This document shows positions 1 to 9,143 of a stretch of DNA of 64,000 nt, piece after piece. Both the position numbers and the translations under genes were made by a program. Source of the DNA: JAKPUX01 sp035353815 (GTDB taxonomy: Bacteria > Zhuqueibacterota > Zhuqueibacteria > Residuimicrobiales > Residuimicrobiaceae); assembly GCA_035353815.1 (NCBI GenBank), contig DAOQAG010000001.1, positions 102,654 through 166,653 on the forward strand, written 5' to 3'. The first letter of the stretch is position 1; every line of letters begins with the position of its first letter. Under the pieces are notes generated by a model. That model ran no database searches. It had not been told where the DNA came from and saw only the letters and a program-made list of their open reading frames with translations.

Positions 1-79
1 CTTCGCTGACCAGCTTCCGCAATTCAGGATAGGAATACGGACCAAGTTGCTGATCCTTGATCTTGATGAAGACGGACAT
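1..79 (-). CDS. GYF_2-domain (DUF4339-like) protein, N-terminal fragment
   Basis: Reading minus from the ATG at 79-77 gives 26 residues before the window ends: MSVFIKIKDQQLGPYS, then YPELRKLVSE. The pattern of a short strand, then GPYS, then a helix ending in VSEG-like residues is that of the GYF_2 domain, which sits at the N-terminus of many bacterial membrane proteins and is thought to bind peptides. A purine-rich stretch (AAGAAAG) lies about 10 bases upstream of the ATG. It is the next gene after the membrane protein at 224-1393, 144 bases away. The rest of the gene is outside the window, so its full role cannot be judged. Confidence 0.6.
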   Translation of the reverse strand, partial: MSVFIKIKDQQLGPYSYPELRKLVSE

Positions 80-223
80 GATGCATTGATTCTTTCTTCA
101 AGAGTTGCGCAACGTTTGCAGACTCTGTCCGTTTTGGCTGTATATCCCCCAAAACCCCCAAGCCTACAGGATGTTAATCTATTACAATTAGCGGCAATGC
201 CCGGCATGTGCGGAAAAGAACGG

Positions 224-1393
224 CTAGTTCTGTTCCGCGGCCGGCTCCTCGGTGCTGATTCCCAGCTCCACCTCTTCCTCCTCACTCTCCTCCTCTTTAT
301 CTTTGCGCTCGAGCAGATTCACGCCATCCTTGCGCTTGCGCAACGCAAGATAGGAAAGCACCGCTCCCGTGTCAAGTGTGGCAAATCCATAGGAGAGGAT
401 CCAGCCGCCCAGCAGGAGCAATCCGCAAGCGTAGAGGTAGCCTGCCACGGCGACCGTCGGACGTGCCAGCTCCTGCACCGGCAGATAATAGAACTCCTGG
501 GTGAAGAAGAGATAGGGGGTGAAGCCGCGGAAGAGTGTAAAGATGATCCCCTCGGCAGACGCACTCCAGGCCTGCACCAGGGCTTGCCCGTTATTGGCCA
601 GATCGGCAAAGTTGCTGCCCATAAAGTACGCGAAGAGGTAGTTGGTCAGCACCACCGCCTCCTTGCAAAAGGCGGCAAAAATGCCTAACGCCGCGAGTCC
701 GAAGAAGAGGGAAACGAATCCGTAGAGCAGCAGTCGCCAGGGCTCCCTCCAGGTCAGAGCGAAGAGCTGAAAGATCGCCTCGAAGGCATCCTCGTCGGTG
801 GTGGCGACGATGGCAGGGGCCAGAAACAGGGAGGTGCCAAAAACCAGGCCGATGAAGATCAGCAGCAAAGCCATGGCAAACCAGAGGAGCGTAAAGAGCG
901 CCATGCCCAGTTCGCCGGCCCAGGGTATCCGCCCCAGGAGGCCGATCAGGAAGCCGCCGCCCATAAAAAGCAGGATCAGCAGCCCGAGGGCGAGCGGTGT
1001 CATGATCACGGCGCCGAACTTGCGCCAGGCAAAATTGTAGGCCTGCCGCCAGCTGTAAAAATGCTCCCCCTTGGCCGACATGTAGACCGCCCGTGCCACT
1101 GCCGTGTGGGCCAGCAGGGTGATCGCAAACGCCGCGACAGCACCCAGTCCGTGGAGCAACCAGCTGTACCAGGGCAGCTCCGCTCCGCCGCCAGCGAGGA
1201 GGGGGAGAATGCCGAAACGGCGCCAGAGTTCACCCGGATGGCCGCCTGCTGCGATCAGGCCCAGGTAGGTTAAAAGAGCATAGATCAGCCATCCCATGCC
1301 GAGGCCGGCCAGCATGATCCACATTCGCTGCAGGCTGAGCGCCAGACGCGGTGCCCGAAAGAGATCGCGTAAATCAAAATGAAGTGTGAGCAT
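224..1393 (-). CDS. Polytopic membrane protein of unknown function
   Basis: A 389-residue protein with about six to eight hydrophobic segments, for example around residues 22-48, 85-105, 130-155 and 165-200, and a charged cytoplasmic tail rich in Glu after residue 350 (KEEESEEEEVELG). I do not recognise a named family. Its general build (short amphipathic N-terminus, glycine-rich helices, no enzyme motif) resembles the uncharacterised integral membrane proteins at 28893 and 35147. It follows ybeY after an 88-base gap on the same strand and may be cotranscribed with phoH-pgpH-ybeY. Confidence 0.75.
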   Translation of the reverse strand: MLTLHFDLRDLFRAPRLALSLQRMWIMLAGLGMGWLIYALLTYLGLIAAGGHPGELWRRFGILPLLAGGGAELPWYSWLLHGLGAVAAFAITLLAHTAVARAVYMSAKGEHFYSWRQAYNFAWRKFGAVIMTPLALGLLILLFMGGGFLIGLLGRIPWAGELGMALFTLLWFAMALLLIFIGLVFGTSLFLAPAIVATTDEDAFEAIFQLFALTWREPWRLLLYGFVSLFFGLAALGIFAAFCKEAVVLTNYLFAYFMGSNFADLANNGQALVQAWSASAEGIIFTLFRGFTPYLFFTQEFYYLPVQELARPTVAVAGYLYACGLLLLGGWILSYGFATLDTGAVLSYLALRKRKDGVNLLERKDKEEESEEEEVELGISTEEPAAEQN

Positions 1394-1481
1394 GGTTTGC
1401 CTCCATCCTGGTACGCCCCACCGGATGCATGGGGATAGAACGGATTTAAGGAACTATCATAGCGGACGCAGGCGCCTGCGC

Positions 1482-1931
1482 TCAGCCGCTGCACGCCGCA
1501 GCTTGCCGCAGCGCCGCATCCTCCAGCGCCGTCATGATCTCTTTTTGCGCCGCATCCCCGTCCTCATAGCCGAGGAGATGATAGAGGCCGTGCGCGGTCA
1601 GGCGCTGCAATTCATTGCCGAGAGTGACACCATACTCCTGCGCCTGGCGCTCGGCCGTCTCAAGGCAAATGTAGACCTCGCCCTCCAGGAGCGGCGCATC
1701 TGCTGCAGTCAGATTGAACGAGATGACATCGGTGCTGTAGGCGCGCTGAAAGAACCGCCGGTTCAGGGCGATGATCTCACGTTCCGGTACCAGGATAATC
1801 CGGACATCCCAGCCCTTGCCAGGCCCACGGCCGGAAAGGACCAGGCCGCCGATCAGCCCGAGGCCGCCCACAGCCAATCCGTTCCGCCGCGTCTGGTCGA
1901 TCACCTGCAGCTGCCGTCGCGGTTCGCTCAA
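1482..1931 (-). CDS. ybeY: Endoribonuclease YbeY (16S rRNA maturation and ribosome quality control)
   Basis: A 149-residue metal-dependent single-strand RNase of the UPF0054 family. The family signature is visible: LNRRFF, then DVISFNL, then the metal motif HGLYHLLGYED near residues 114-124. Only the first two His of the usual HGxLHLxGYDH motif are kept; the third is replaced by an acidic residue, as I recall for Bacteroidota YbeY. The start codon is TTG at 1931, inside a TTGA overlap with the stop of the upstream HD gene. The homologous N-terminus (LQVIDQTRRNGL) requires this start. The order phoH, pgpH, ybeY is widely conserved. Confidence 0.93.
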   Translation of the reverse strand: MSEPRRQLQVIDQTRRNGLAVGGLGLIGGLVLSGRGPGKGWDVRIILVPEREIIALNRRFFQRAYSTDVISFNLTAADAPLLEGEVYICLETAERQAQEYGVTLGNELQRLTAHGLYHLLGYEDGDAAQKEIMTALEDAALRQAAACSG

Positions 1932-4225
1932 GGTTGCTGCCCCTCCTCGTCACCGCGGCTCTGGCCCGGATAAGGAATACGGCGATGAAACCGCGCATTG
2001 AGGATCTTTTGAAAGGCCTCGGAGATGCGCGCCAGATCCTGCAGCGTCAGCGGTGAATGGTCCAGCTCGCCGCTTTTGAATCGCTCATCGATGATCTCAT
2101 CGACAATGGTCTTGATCCGGCTGAAGGAGGGATCGCGCAAGGTCCGCGAGGTTGCCTCGACCGCATCCGCCAGCATGACGATGGCGGACTCCCGCGACCT
2201 GGGCCGCGGCCCGGGATAACGGAACTCGTCCTGAGGCACCGGCTCGGAGGTCCGCTGCGCCACAGCTTTCTGATAAAAATAATGCATCAGGCTCGTGCCG
2301 TGATGCTCAAAGATAAAATCCTGGACAACCTTCGGCAGATGGTATTGCTGCGCCATCTCCGAGCCGCGGCGAACATGATTGAGCAGGATCAGGGAACTCA
2401 TCGTCGGCGCCAGTTTCTCCTGAGGATTGCGCCCGCGCATCTGATTTTCGACAAAATATTCAGGCTTTTCGAGCTTGCCGATGTCGTGGTAATAGGAGCC
2501 CACCCGCGCCAGCAGACCGTTGCCGCCGATCGCCTCGGCCGCCGCTTCAGCCAGATTACCGACCGAGAGCGAGTGATGATAGGTCCCCGGCGCCTGCATC
2601 GCCAGCTGGCGCAGCAGCGGATGATTCAAGTCCGACAGCTCGAGCAGGGTCATGTCGGTGGTCAGATGAAAGGTGCGCTCCAGCAGCAGCACCAGGGCAT
2701 AGGCGATGATCGGCGAGATAAATCCATTGATGAAACCAAGACCCCAGTCGCGGAGAATCTCGTGAAAGGTCTGGTAATTGAGGATGTCATGCATGGTGAT
2801 CGAGAGCAGATACGCGCACATCACCACCGCCATGCTGCGTAACACCCAGTTGCGCGAGCGAACCCGGCTCACCGACAGGATCGCCATCGCTGAGACGAAA
2901 ACGGAAATATAGGCTATGCCAAACTCATTGCCGCGCATGGCACCGATCAGCAAGCTGACCGAAATGGCATAGAGCAGACCGACGTAAACGTCAAAAAAGA
3001 TGGTGACGATCATCGCACCCGCCGCCACCGGGATGAACAGGGGCGAGAGGTTCAGCTGCGTCACCAGAAAAGTCATCGCCGCCGGCAGAAAGACGATCAG
3101 CCCGATCAGCAACACCTGCTTGGGCGCGCCGGCAATGTCGCGCCGCCCCTGCCACAGGAAGAAGAGCAAGATGCTGAGGATGAACAGCGTGTTGCTCCAT
3201 TGGCCCACGGCATGGAGGAAACGATTGATCAGCCCCCGGCCCTCACCGCGCTCGCGCTTGGCTGTGGCATAGGAATTCAGCTTTTCGATGTGCTCCCGGG
3301 TGATGCGCTCATGCCCGTCAATGATGCGCTCGCCCGCCAGCACCTGGTCCTTGGCCAGCGGCACCAGGGCCTCGGCCTCGGCCACCCGGGACTGGGTTTC
3401 CTGTTGATCGTAGAGCAGGTTGGGGGTAAGGAAGGCCTCCATGAGCTGAAAGGCAATTTTGATCTGGCGCTCGTCGAGCTGGCCATTGCCGCGCAGCTTG
3501 TCCAGAAGCTGCAGCTGGCACTCCCTCGGGCCGAAGTAAAATTCGCTGTTCTCGAGCACCTCACGCCGTTCGCGGCGGATCGAAATCTTGGGCGGCATGG
3601 GCGAGAAGGAACTACGCTCGACATTGAGAATGCCGAGCGTATAGGCTTCCCGCAAAACTTTTTCGACGGCGGTGGCGATTTCCCGAAACCGGTACCATTG
3701 CCGGTTCTCGGCGGCACCGCCCGCCGGCGCAGCGGCGAGGAGATTGTGAAGATCCCCTTCGGAAAGTGTGACCCCGGTTTCCTGAAAAACGCGGCTGACC
3801 TGGTCGGCCGTGACCGCACCGCTGCGCAATACCATGCCGGCCCGCTGCACAAAGAGCGTGAGACGTTCAAGCTGGGCAGTGGCCACCTCCTCATCGCGGG
3901 TGAAGACCGGCGCCACCTCGCTGCGCGCCCGCTGCAGATCCGCCTGATATTCATCGTGGCTCTTGTTGACCGGGAAGGTGAACGAGGCAATGATCTCGGG
4001 GCCGATATAAACCCGGCCCTCCCGCAGATCGGTGAAGCGGAGGGATTTCTCGCCCGGGAAAAGGAGTGCGATCACGGCGGCGAGGAGCACGACACCCAGG
4101 AGCGCATAGCGCACGCTGCGCAGCCGGGCGATCCAGTTCCCGCTGCCGCCGCCGCGAAGCTCCTTGTTCTTGCTGCCATTGATTCCGGCCGATTTGGCCG
4201 GGGTCTTGTCAAAGCGCTGATTCAT
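1928..4225 (-). CDS. pgpH: 7TM-HD family cyclic di-AMP phosphodiesterase, PgpH type
   Basis: A 765-residue membrane protein with the PgpH layout: one N-terminal membrane helix (residues 36-59), a large extracytoplasmic region to about 350, a block of about seven membrane helices (350-545), and a C-terminal cytosolic HD domain. HD-domain residues are seen in YHHSLSVGNLAEA, SYYHDIGKLEKPEYFVENQM and the later FEHHGTSL segment. Known members hydrolyse c-di-AMP to pApA. It lies 21 bases after phoH and overlaps ybeY by four bases, so the three genes are probably one transcript. A c-di-AMP cyclase is not in the window. Confidence 0.9.
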   Translation of the reverse strand: MNQRFDKTPAKSAGINGSKNKELRGGGSGNWIARLRSVRYALLGVVLLAAVIALLFPGEKSLRFTDLREGRVYIGPEIIASFTFPVNKSHDEYQADLQRARSEVAPVFTRDEEVATAQLERLTLFVQRAGMVLRSGAVTADQVSRVFQETGVTLSEGDLHNLLAAAPAGGAAENRQWYRFREIATAVEKVLREAYTLGILNVERSSFSPMPPKISIRRERREVLENSEFYFGPRECQLQLLDKLRGNGQLDERQIKIAFQLMEAFLTPNLLYDQQETQSRVAEAEALVPLAKDQVLAGERIIDGHERITREHIEKLNSYATAKRERGEGRGLINRFLHAVGQWSNTLFILSILLFFLWQGRRDIAGAPKQVLLIGLIVFLPAAMTFLVTQLNLSPLFIPVAAGAMIVTIFFDVYVGLLYAISVSLLIGAMRGNEFGIAYISVFVSAMAILSVSRVRSRNWVLRSMAVVMCAYLLSITMHDILNYQTFHEILRDWGLGFINGFISPIIAYALVLLLERTFHLTTDMTLLELSDLNHPLLRQLAMQAPGTYHHSLSVGNLAEAAAEAIGGNGLLARVGSYYHDIGKLEKPEYFVENQMRGRNPQEKLAPTMSSLILLNHVRRGSEMAQQYHLPKVVQDFIFEHHGTSLMHYFYQKAVAQRTSEPVPQDEFRYPGPRPRSRESAIVMLADAVEATSRTLRDPSFSRIKTIVDEIIDERFKSGELDHSPLTLQDLARISEAFQKILNARFHRRIPYPGQSRGDEEGQQP

Positions 4226-4246
4226 CAGGCCACCGTTCCCACAAGG

Positions 4247-5212
4247 TCAACTCTGCCGCAGATTTTCATAAGCCTTGATGATCTGGCGTACCAGCTGATG
4301 GCGGACGACATCCCGTTCGCCGAGATAGCAAAAGCCAATGCCGTCGATCCCCCGCAAAATGGACTGGATCTGCACCAGGCCCGAGATGCTCGTTTCCGGC
4401 AGATCGATCTGGGTGATATCGCCGGTGACGATGGCGCGAGAATTGACCCCAAGGCGGGTCAGAAACATCTTCATCTGCGCCGCTGTGGTGTTCTGCGCCT
4501 CGTCGAGGATGACAAAGCAGTTGTTCAGCGTGCGGCCGCGCATGTAGGCCAGCGGAACGATCTCGACGACCCGCGTCTCGATCAGCCGGCGCAATTTGTC
4601 GCCGGGGATCATGTCGTGCAGGGCATCATAAAGCGGCCGGAGATAGGGATCGACCTTTTCGCGAAAATCACCGGGCAGGAACCCCAGGCTCTCGCCCGCC
4701 TCTACAGCGGGCCGGCACAAAATCAGCCGATCCACGAGATGATCGCGCAAGGCCGCAACGGCCATCGCCACCGCGAGAAAGGTCTTGCCCGTGCCCGCCG
4801 GGCCGATCGCAAAGACAATGTCGTTCTTGTGGGCGCTGGCGACATACTCCTCCTGGCCGGGGGTACGCGGCTTGATCACACCGGTCTTGGTGTAGACGAG
4901 CACCGATTCGGCATCGGGGGCAGCGCTTTCACCCCCACCGCCCTTCTCGCTCAGCTGCAGCACCGCCTCGATATCCTGAGGAATCACCCTGCCATTGCGG
5001 TTGGCCAAATAGACCAGCTCACTGATGACGCGCTCCGCTTGTTCCACCTGCTCGGGCATGCCCCGCAGGATGATATCATGGCCGCGCACGATCACTTGCG
5101 CCTGCAATTCGGCTTCGAGCAGATGAAGATTGGCATCCTGGGCGCCGAGAAAATCGACCGGATCAATGCCGCGCAGGCTGATTCTCTTCTCAATGGGTTG
5201 CAGTTCGTTCAA
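4247..5212 (-). CDS. phoH: PhoH-like P-loop ATPase
   Basis: A 321-residue PhoH/PhoL-type NTPase. There is a small N-terminal KH-like region (LHLLEAELQAQVIVRGHD, residues 28-45), a Walker A GPAGTGKTFLAVAMA near residue 138, the family block SLGFLPGDFREKVDPYLRPL, and a Walker B-like VILDEAQNTT near residue 233. In other bacteria the gene is next to ybeY and is linked to RNA metabolism and stress. The start codon read here is TTG at 5212; GGAGGATAAGG lies upstream at somewhat long spacing, so the exact start is moderately sure. It begins only 28 bases after the terminator of the LysM gene. Confidence 0.92.
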   Translation of the reverse strand: MNELQPIEKRISLRGIDPVDFLGAQDANLHLLEAELQAQVIVRGHDIILRGMPEQVEQAERVISELVYLANRNGRVIPQDIEAVLQLSEKGGGGESAAPDAESVLVYTKTGVIKPRTPGQEEYVASAHKNDIVFAIGPAGTGKTFLAVAMAVAALRDHLVDRLILCRPAVEAGESLGFLPGDFREKVDPYLRPLYDALHDMIPGDKLRRLIETRVVEIVPLAYMRGRTLNNCFVILDEAQNTTAAQMKMFLTRLGVNSRAIVTGDITQIDLPETSISGLVQIQSILRGIDGIGFCYLGERDVVRHQLVRQIIKAYENLRQS

Positions 5213-5240
5213 GGGGGTATCCCTTATCCTCCATCTTTAC

Positions 5241-5283
5241 AAAAAAACTCCCGGTCTCTAACCGCAGGCGGTAAGACCGGGAG
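5241..5283 (-). terminator. Rho-independent terminator of the lipoprotein-LysM pair
   Basis: On minus, a 10-bp stem (CTCCCGGTCT at 5248-5257 against AGACCGGGAG at 5274-5283), with further pairing of ACCGC and GCGGT inside, is followed directly by seven T residues (5247-5241). Confidence 0.88.
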
Positions 5284-5418
5284 CTGTATATTCGTTCGAG
5301 CTCGGTGCGTCACTCATCCCCGCCGCCTGAGATCAGGAAAGGGGAAACAGACGGGCGAATACAGCAGCTGCTGCATCAACCCCAATCGACCCACCGCTCG
5401 CAGCCGAAAATGCGGCTT

Positions 5419-6273
5419 CTATCGGGGAATGATCAGCACCGTATGCGGGAAGATGCGCTGGGAATCTTCGCCGATGACCGCTTTGTTCTTCTGGTAGATC
5501 TTGGTCCAGGCGGCAGGATCGCCGTAGACGGCCGGATTGGCCGCAATCTTTTTCAGATTATCACCCTTGACCACCAGGTATTCATCGGGACCGCATTCGC
5601 GCTGGATCTTGAATTCCTGTTTCGGGTAAATCAGATCCGGATCCTTGATCTGCTCCTTGTTGTAGGAGTAGATGCGCATCCACTGCATCGGATCGGCATA
5701 AATATCCTTCTTGCCCGAGATCTTCCAGAGATAATCGCCAACAACCACCGTGTACATATCGTACAAGGCCTTCGGCATCTTGTTCTTCAGCTGTGCGATC
5801 TTGCCTTCGAGGGCCGCGATCGCATTCTGCATCTCGGTCAGGGCATACAGCTTGTCTTTTTTCAGCTCGGCCAGCTGCGCCTCGGCAGCCGCGAGCTCAT
5901 CACGTTTCTTGAACAGCTCTTCCGGAGAAAGCGCCAGCAATCCATCGATCTGGGCCTCCAGGGCTTTCACCTTGGCTTTGTACGCCTCATAGCCGGCCTG
6001 GTCGCTTCCGGCACTCTTGAGGATATCGCTCCACAGCTGGCCGGCTTCAGCCTGCGCTGCAGTGCTCTGGGTGGTCAAATTGGCACAAGCAGTTGCACAT
6101 TCCTCAGCCGCTTTCTTGGCAGCGACTTCACGATCTTGCCACGATTTGAGCTGGGCACGGTATTCATCCATGCTCATTTTCTTATCCTGCGCATACGTCA
6201 GCTGCGCACCCATAAGGAGCAAGAAGGAAAGCACAAGTGCTAAAGAGACCATGAGCTTGCCTGAAAATCTCAT
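5419..6273 (-). CDS. Exported protein with coiled coil and two LysM-like domains
   Basis: A 284-residue secreted protein. The start at 6273 is chosen because GGAGG lies eight bases upstream and a clean signal peptide follows (MRFSGKLMVSLALVLSFLLL ending at TYAQ). Residues 30-150 are Ala/Glu/Lys-rich and probably form a coiled coil. Two tandem LysM-like modules follow: VVVGDYLWKISGK to the first IYPKQEFKI, and LVVKGDNLKKIAANP to the final VLIIP. LysM modules bind peptidoglycan glycan strands, so a periplasmic or wall-bound structural role is likely. It is the second gene after a small lipoprotein that also has a coiled coil, and it ends in a strong terminator. Confidence 0.85.
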   Translation of the reverse strand: MRFSGKLMVSLALVLSFLLLMGAQLTYAQDKKMSMDEYRAQLKSWQDREVAAKKAAEECATACANLTTQSTAAQAEAGQLWSDILKSAGSDQAGYEAYKAKVKALEAQIDGLLALSPEELFKKRDELAAAEAQLAELKKDKLYALTEMQNAIAALEGKIAQLKNKMPKALYDMYTVVVGDYLWKISGKKDIYADPMQWMRIYSYNKEQIKDPDLIYPKQEFKIQRECGPDEYLVVKGDNLKKIAANPAVYGDPAAWTKIYQKNKAVIGEDSQRIFPHTVLIIPR

Positions 6274-6320
6274 TAGCTTCCCTCCACAGTTATTGTGTGA
6301 TGGTATCATCGATAATGGAA

Positions 6321-6599
6321 TTATTGCCATTCGGAGAGACGTTTCTCGACCGTGGCTTTCTCTTGCTTCAGACTCTCGACCTTCTGCTTCTGCTGGGCCA
6401 GCTGCTGTTCAAGTGCAGCTTTTTCCTTGGCGCAGTCAGCGGCCTTCGTTTCCGCGGCCAGTGCGGCCTGCTTGGCTTCTTCAAGCGCTTTCAGCTCTTT
6501 TTCGTTGGGGTGGTTATGGCAACCCGCCACCAGGATAAAGGCGAAAAGCAGCAGACAAACAGCGGCAATCCGGGGGATCCAGCGTGATGTGCTCTTCAT
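6321..6599 (-). CDS. Small coiled-coil lipoprotein
   Basis: A 92-residue protein that begins MKSTSRWIPR, has a hydrophobic signal segment and the lipobox LVAGC, and then about 60 residues of almost pure Ala/Glu/Lys/Gln heptads (EEAKQAALAAETKAADCAKE). The ATG at 6599 has AGGAGGTG seven bases upstream. The design resembles Lpp-type envelope lipoproteins, though I cannot claim homology. It lies first in a two-gene unit with the LysM protein, 47 bases apart, so both may tether or space the outer membrane and the wall. Confidence 0.82.
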   Translation of the reverse strand: MKSTSRWIPRIAAVCLLLFAFILVAGCHNHPNEKELKALEEAKQAALAAETKAADCAKEKAALEQQLAQQKQKVESLKQEKATVEKRLSEWQ

Positions 6600-6709
6600 G
6601 CAATACACCTCCTTTCAATCCGTTGCTTTCAAGCCCATAAAGGTGCTTGTAACTCGATGATAAAAATGATAAATGTGCCTCTGGAAACAGCCAATTCAAT
6701 GTCCGAGTC

Positions 6710-6738
6710 ATTTTAACAATAATTTGGCTAATAGTCAA
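6710..6738 (-). promoter_or_regulatory. Sigma-70-like promoter for the lipoprotein-LysM unit
   Basis: On minus: TTGACT (6738-6733), 17-base spacer, TAAAAT (6715-6710). It gives a leader of about 100 bases before the ATG at 6599. Confidence 0.75.
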
Positions 6739-6750
6739 GGATAAAGATAT

Positions 6751-8559
6751 TTACTTAAGCTTTTCACCGGGGGCCGGCGCCTCCCCCTTTTCCAGCAGCA
6801 AACCCAGCTCATGCAGCTGGGCCTCGCTGACGGTCGAGGGGCAGCCATCCATCAGCGACATCGCACTGGCGGTCTTGGGGAAGGCGATCACCTCGCGGAT
6901 GGACTGGCACCCCGCCAGGATCATCACCAGACGGTCGAACCCGAAGGCTATACCGCCATGCGGCGGCGCGCCATAGCCGAAGGCCTCGATGAGAAAACCG
7001 AATTTCTCCTCAGCCTCGGCGGCCGCGATGCCCAGGGCCTCGAACATGCGCGCCTGCAGCTCGCTCTTGTGGATACGGATGCTGCCTCCCGCCACTTCCA
7101 TCCCATTGAGCACCAGATCGTAGGCCCGCGCCTTGGCGCGCCCGGGATCGCTGAGCATCAGCTCCTCATCGCCCGGACGCGGCGAGGTGAAGGGATGGTG
7201 CCGCGCCACATAGCGCCGCTCCTCCGGACTGTACTCGAAGAGGGGAAAATCGACGATCCAGGCCAGGTTGTAGACCCCCTCGGGGATGAGCTTTTCCTGG
7301 GCGGCCAGCTTTAAACGCAGATCGCCGAGAATCAGCCGGGCCTTCTCCGGGGCATCGGCTACCAGCAGGAGGAGATCATCGCCGCTGGCCCCCATGGCCT
7401 GCATGATCGCGTGGCGCTGCGCCTCGCTGAAGAATTTGGCCAGCGAGCTCTCCCAATCGCCCTGTTTGAGCTTGATCGCGACGAGGCCGGCGCCCCCCTG
7501 CTCCTTGACCCATGCGGTCAGGTCATCGATCTGCTTGCGCGAATAGCTGCCGCCGCCGGGCAGGCACAGGCCCGCCACCAGGCCGCCGCCGGCCACGGTG
7601 TCATGGAAGACCTTGAATTCGCTCTCCGCCACCAGCGCCGAGATTTCCTTGATCTCCAGGCCGAAGCGTAAATCCGGCTTGTCGCTGCCGTACCGGGCCA
7701 TCGCGGTGTCGAAGGGGAGACGCGGCAACGGCAGCGTCAATTCGACGCCGAGGACCTGGCGAAATATCTCCGCCATCAGCCCTTCGACGATGGCAAAGAT
7801 GCCCTCCTCATCGATAAAGGACATTTCGACGTCGATCTGGGTGAATTCCGGCTGGCGGTCCGCACGCAGATCCTCATCGCGGAAGCAGCGGACGATCTGG
7901 AAGTAGCGGTCATAGCCCGCCACCATCAGCAGCTGCTTGTACTGCTGCGGCGACTGCGGCAGGGCATAAAAGCGGCCTTTCCAGACCCGGCTTGGCACCA
8001 GATAGTCGCGCGCTCCTTCCGGGGTGCTTTTCATCAGAATCGGGGTTTCGATCTCGACAAAATCATGCCCGGAAAAATAGCTGCGCACGATCTGGGCGGT
8101 ACGGTGGCGGATGAGCATGTTGCGCTGCATTTCGGGCCGGCGCAGATCCAGATAGCGGTATTTGAGCCTCAAGTCCTCCGTGACACTCCCCTCGCCGCTG
8201 ATCATGAAGGGCGTGGTCCGGGCGGTATTGAGCACCTCGAGCGCGCTGGCGGCGATTTCAATCGCGCCGGTGGCCAGGCGGGGATTGACCATCCCCTCGG
8301 GACGGGATACGACCTCACCGTTCACGGCCAGTACATATTCGCTGCGCACCTGTTTGGCGGCTTCATAGCAGGGGGCATCCGGATCGATGCGCACCTGGGT
8401 GATGCCGTAACGATCCCGCAGATCCAGAAAGATCAGTGAGCCGTGGTCGCGGCGCCGGTCCACCCAGCCCATCAGGGTGACCATCTGGCCCAATTGGGCC
8501 GGCCGTAACGCTCCGCAAGTATGTGTGCGCTGGGTTGTCATAGGGGCTGTTTTCTCCAT
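6751..8559 (-). CDS. aspS: Aspartyl-tRNA synthetase
   Basis: A 602-residue class II synthetase of the bacterial type. It has an N-terminal OB fold (LGQMVTLMGWVDRRRDHGSL), motif 2 (FRDEDLRADRQPEFTQIDVE), a bacterial GAD insertion, and the C-terminal motif 3 block (GIAFGFDRLVMILAG). It charges tRNA-Asp. Two starts are possible, 8559 and 8541 (MTTQRTHTCG); GGAG lies 12 bases before the second and nothing clear precedes the first. It follows the atp genes, but a terminator lies between, so it may have its own promoter, which I could not identify. Confidence 0.96.
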   Translation of the reverse strand: MEKTAPMTTQRTHTCGALRPAQLGQMVTLMGWVDRRRDHGSLIFLDLRDRYGITQVRIDPDAPCYEAAKQVRSEYVLAVNGEVVSRPEGMVNPRLATGAIEIAASALEVLNTARTTPFMISGEGSVTEDLRLKYRYLDLRRPEMQRNMLIRHRTAQIVRSYFSGHDFVEIETPILMKSTPEGARDYLVPSRVWKGRFYALPQSPQQYKQLLMVAGYDRYFQIVRCFRDEDLRADRQPEFTQIDVEMSFIDEEGIFAIVEGLMAEIFRQVLGVELTLPLPRLPFDTAMARYGSDKPDLRFGLEIKEISALVAESEFKVFHDTVAGGGLVAGLCLPGGGSYSRKQIDDLTAWVKEQGGAGLVAIKLKQGDWESSLAKFFSEAQRHAIMQAMGASGDDLLLLVADAPEKARLILGDLRLKLAAQEKLIPEGVYNLAWIVDFPLFEYSPEERRYVARHHPFTSPRPGDEELMLSDPGRAKARAYDLVLNGMEVAGGSIRIHKSELQARMFEALGIAAAEAEEKFGFLIEAFGYGAPPHGGIAFGFDRLVMILAGCQSIREVIAFPKTASAMSLMDGCPSTVSEAQLHELGLLLEKGEAPAPGEKLK

Positions 8560-8597
8560 CCTGCAGGTGAAAAGGAAACCGGATCAGGCATCCCGGC

Positions 8598-8637
8598 AAA
8601 ATTAAAACGGCACCCGGTGGGGGGCGCCGTCCTTAAT
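8598..8637 (-). terminator. Terminator after atpC
   Basis: On minus, ACGGCGCCC (8630-8622) pairs with GGGTGCCGT (8615-8607) with one G-U pair; TTTTAATTTT follows. Flanking AATTAA and TTAATT can extend the stem. Confidence 0.75.
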
Positions 8638-8693
8638 TGGGGAATCCGGACCGGGACGGGCACAGCCTGCGGCTGTACCCTGTCCAGCCGGGC

Positions 8694-9098
8694 TTAATGC
8701 AATTCGGCAACTTGAATACGGTTCATGGCGCGCGCCAAAGAAGCCTGGGCACGCGGCACGTCAATATCGGGAGTATGCTGCTCCAGCCGGGCCATGGCGC
8801 GGTCCCGGGCCTGCTTGGCCCGCTCGATATCGATCTCGCCGGCCGGCTCGGCGGTTTCAACCAGGATCTTCATCTGGTTTTCCATAACCTCGCAAAAACC
8901 GCCGCTGGTCGCATAATAGCGCATGCCCGCAGGGGTTCGGGCTTCGATCACCCCGACCTTGAGGGCCGTCAGGAAGGGGGCATGATTATACAGCACGCCA
9001 AAGTACCCGGCCACGCCGGGCGCCTTGACATGCACCACCTCTTCCTTGCCGACGACCTTCGTCGGGGTCACAATTTCCAATGTAAAGGTCTTGTCCAT
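8694..9098 (-). CDS. atpC: F1 ATP synthase subunit epsilon
   Basis: A 134-residue subunit of the F1 central stalk. The beta-sandwich N-terminus is recognisable (MDKTFTLEIVTPTKVV, then GYFGVLYNHAPFLTALK), with the two-helix C-terminus (AKQARDRAMARLEQ and LARAMNRIQVAEL). It couples rotation of the c-ring to the catalytic sites and inhibits ATP hydrolysis. It is the last atp gene, 45 bases after atpD, and is followed by a terminator. Confidence 0.94.
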   Translation of the reverse strand: MDKTFTLEIVTPTKVVGKEEVVHVKAPGVAGYFGVLYNHAPFLTALKVGVIEARTPAGMRYYATSGGFCEVMENQMKILVETAEPAGEIDIERAKQARDRAMARLEQHTPDIDVPRAQASLARAMNRIQVAELH

Positions 9099-9143
9099 AT
9101 TCTCTTGAATTCTGGCGGTAAATGAGGCAGCACGCCGCGCAGC

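Noticed and set aside
3200..5497. 765-residue plus-strand frame opposite pgpH and phoH
   Set aside because: It crosses two sure genes and a terminator on the other strand and has no family features.
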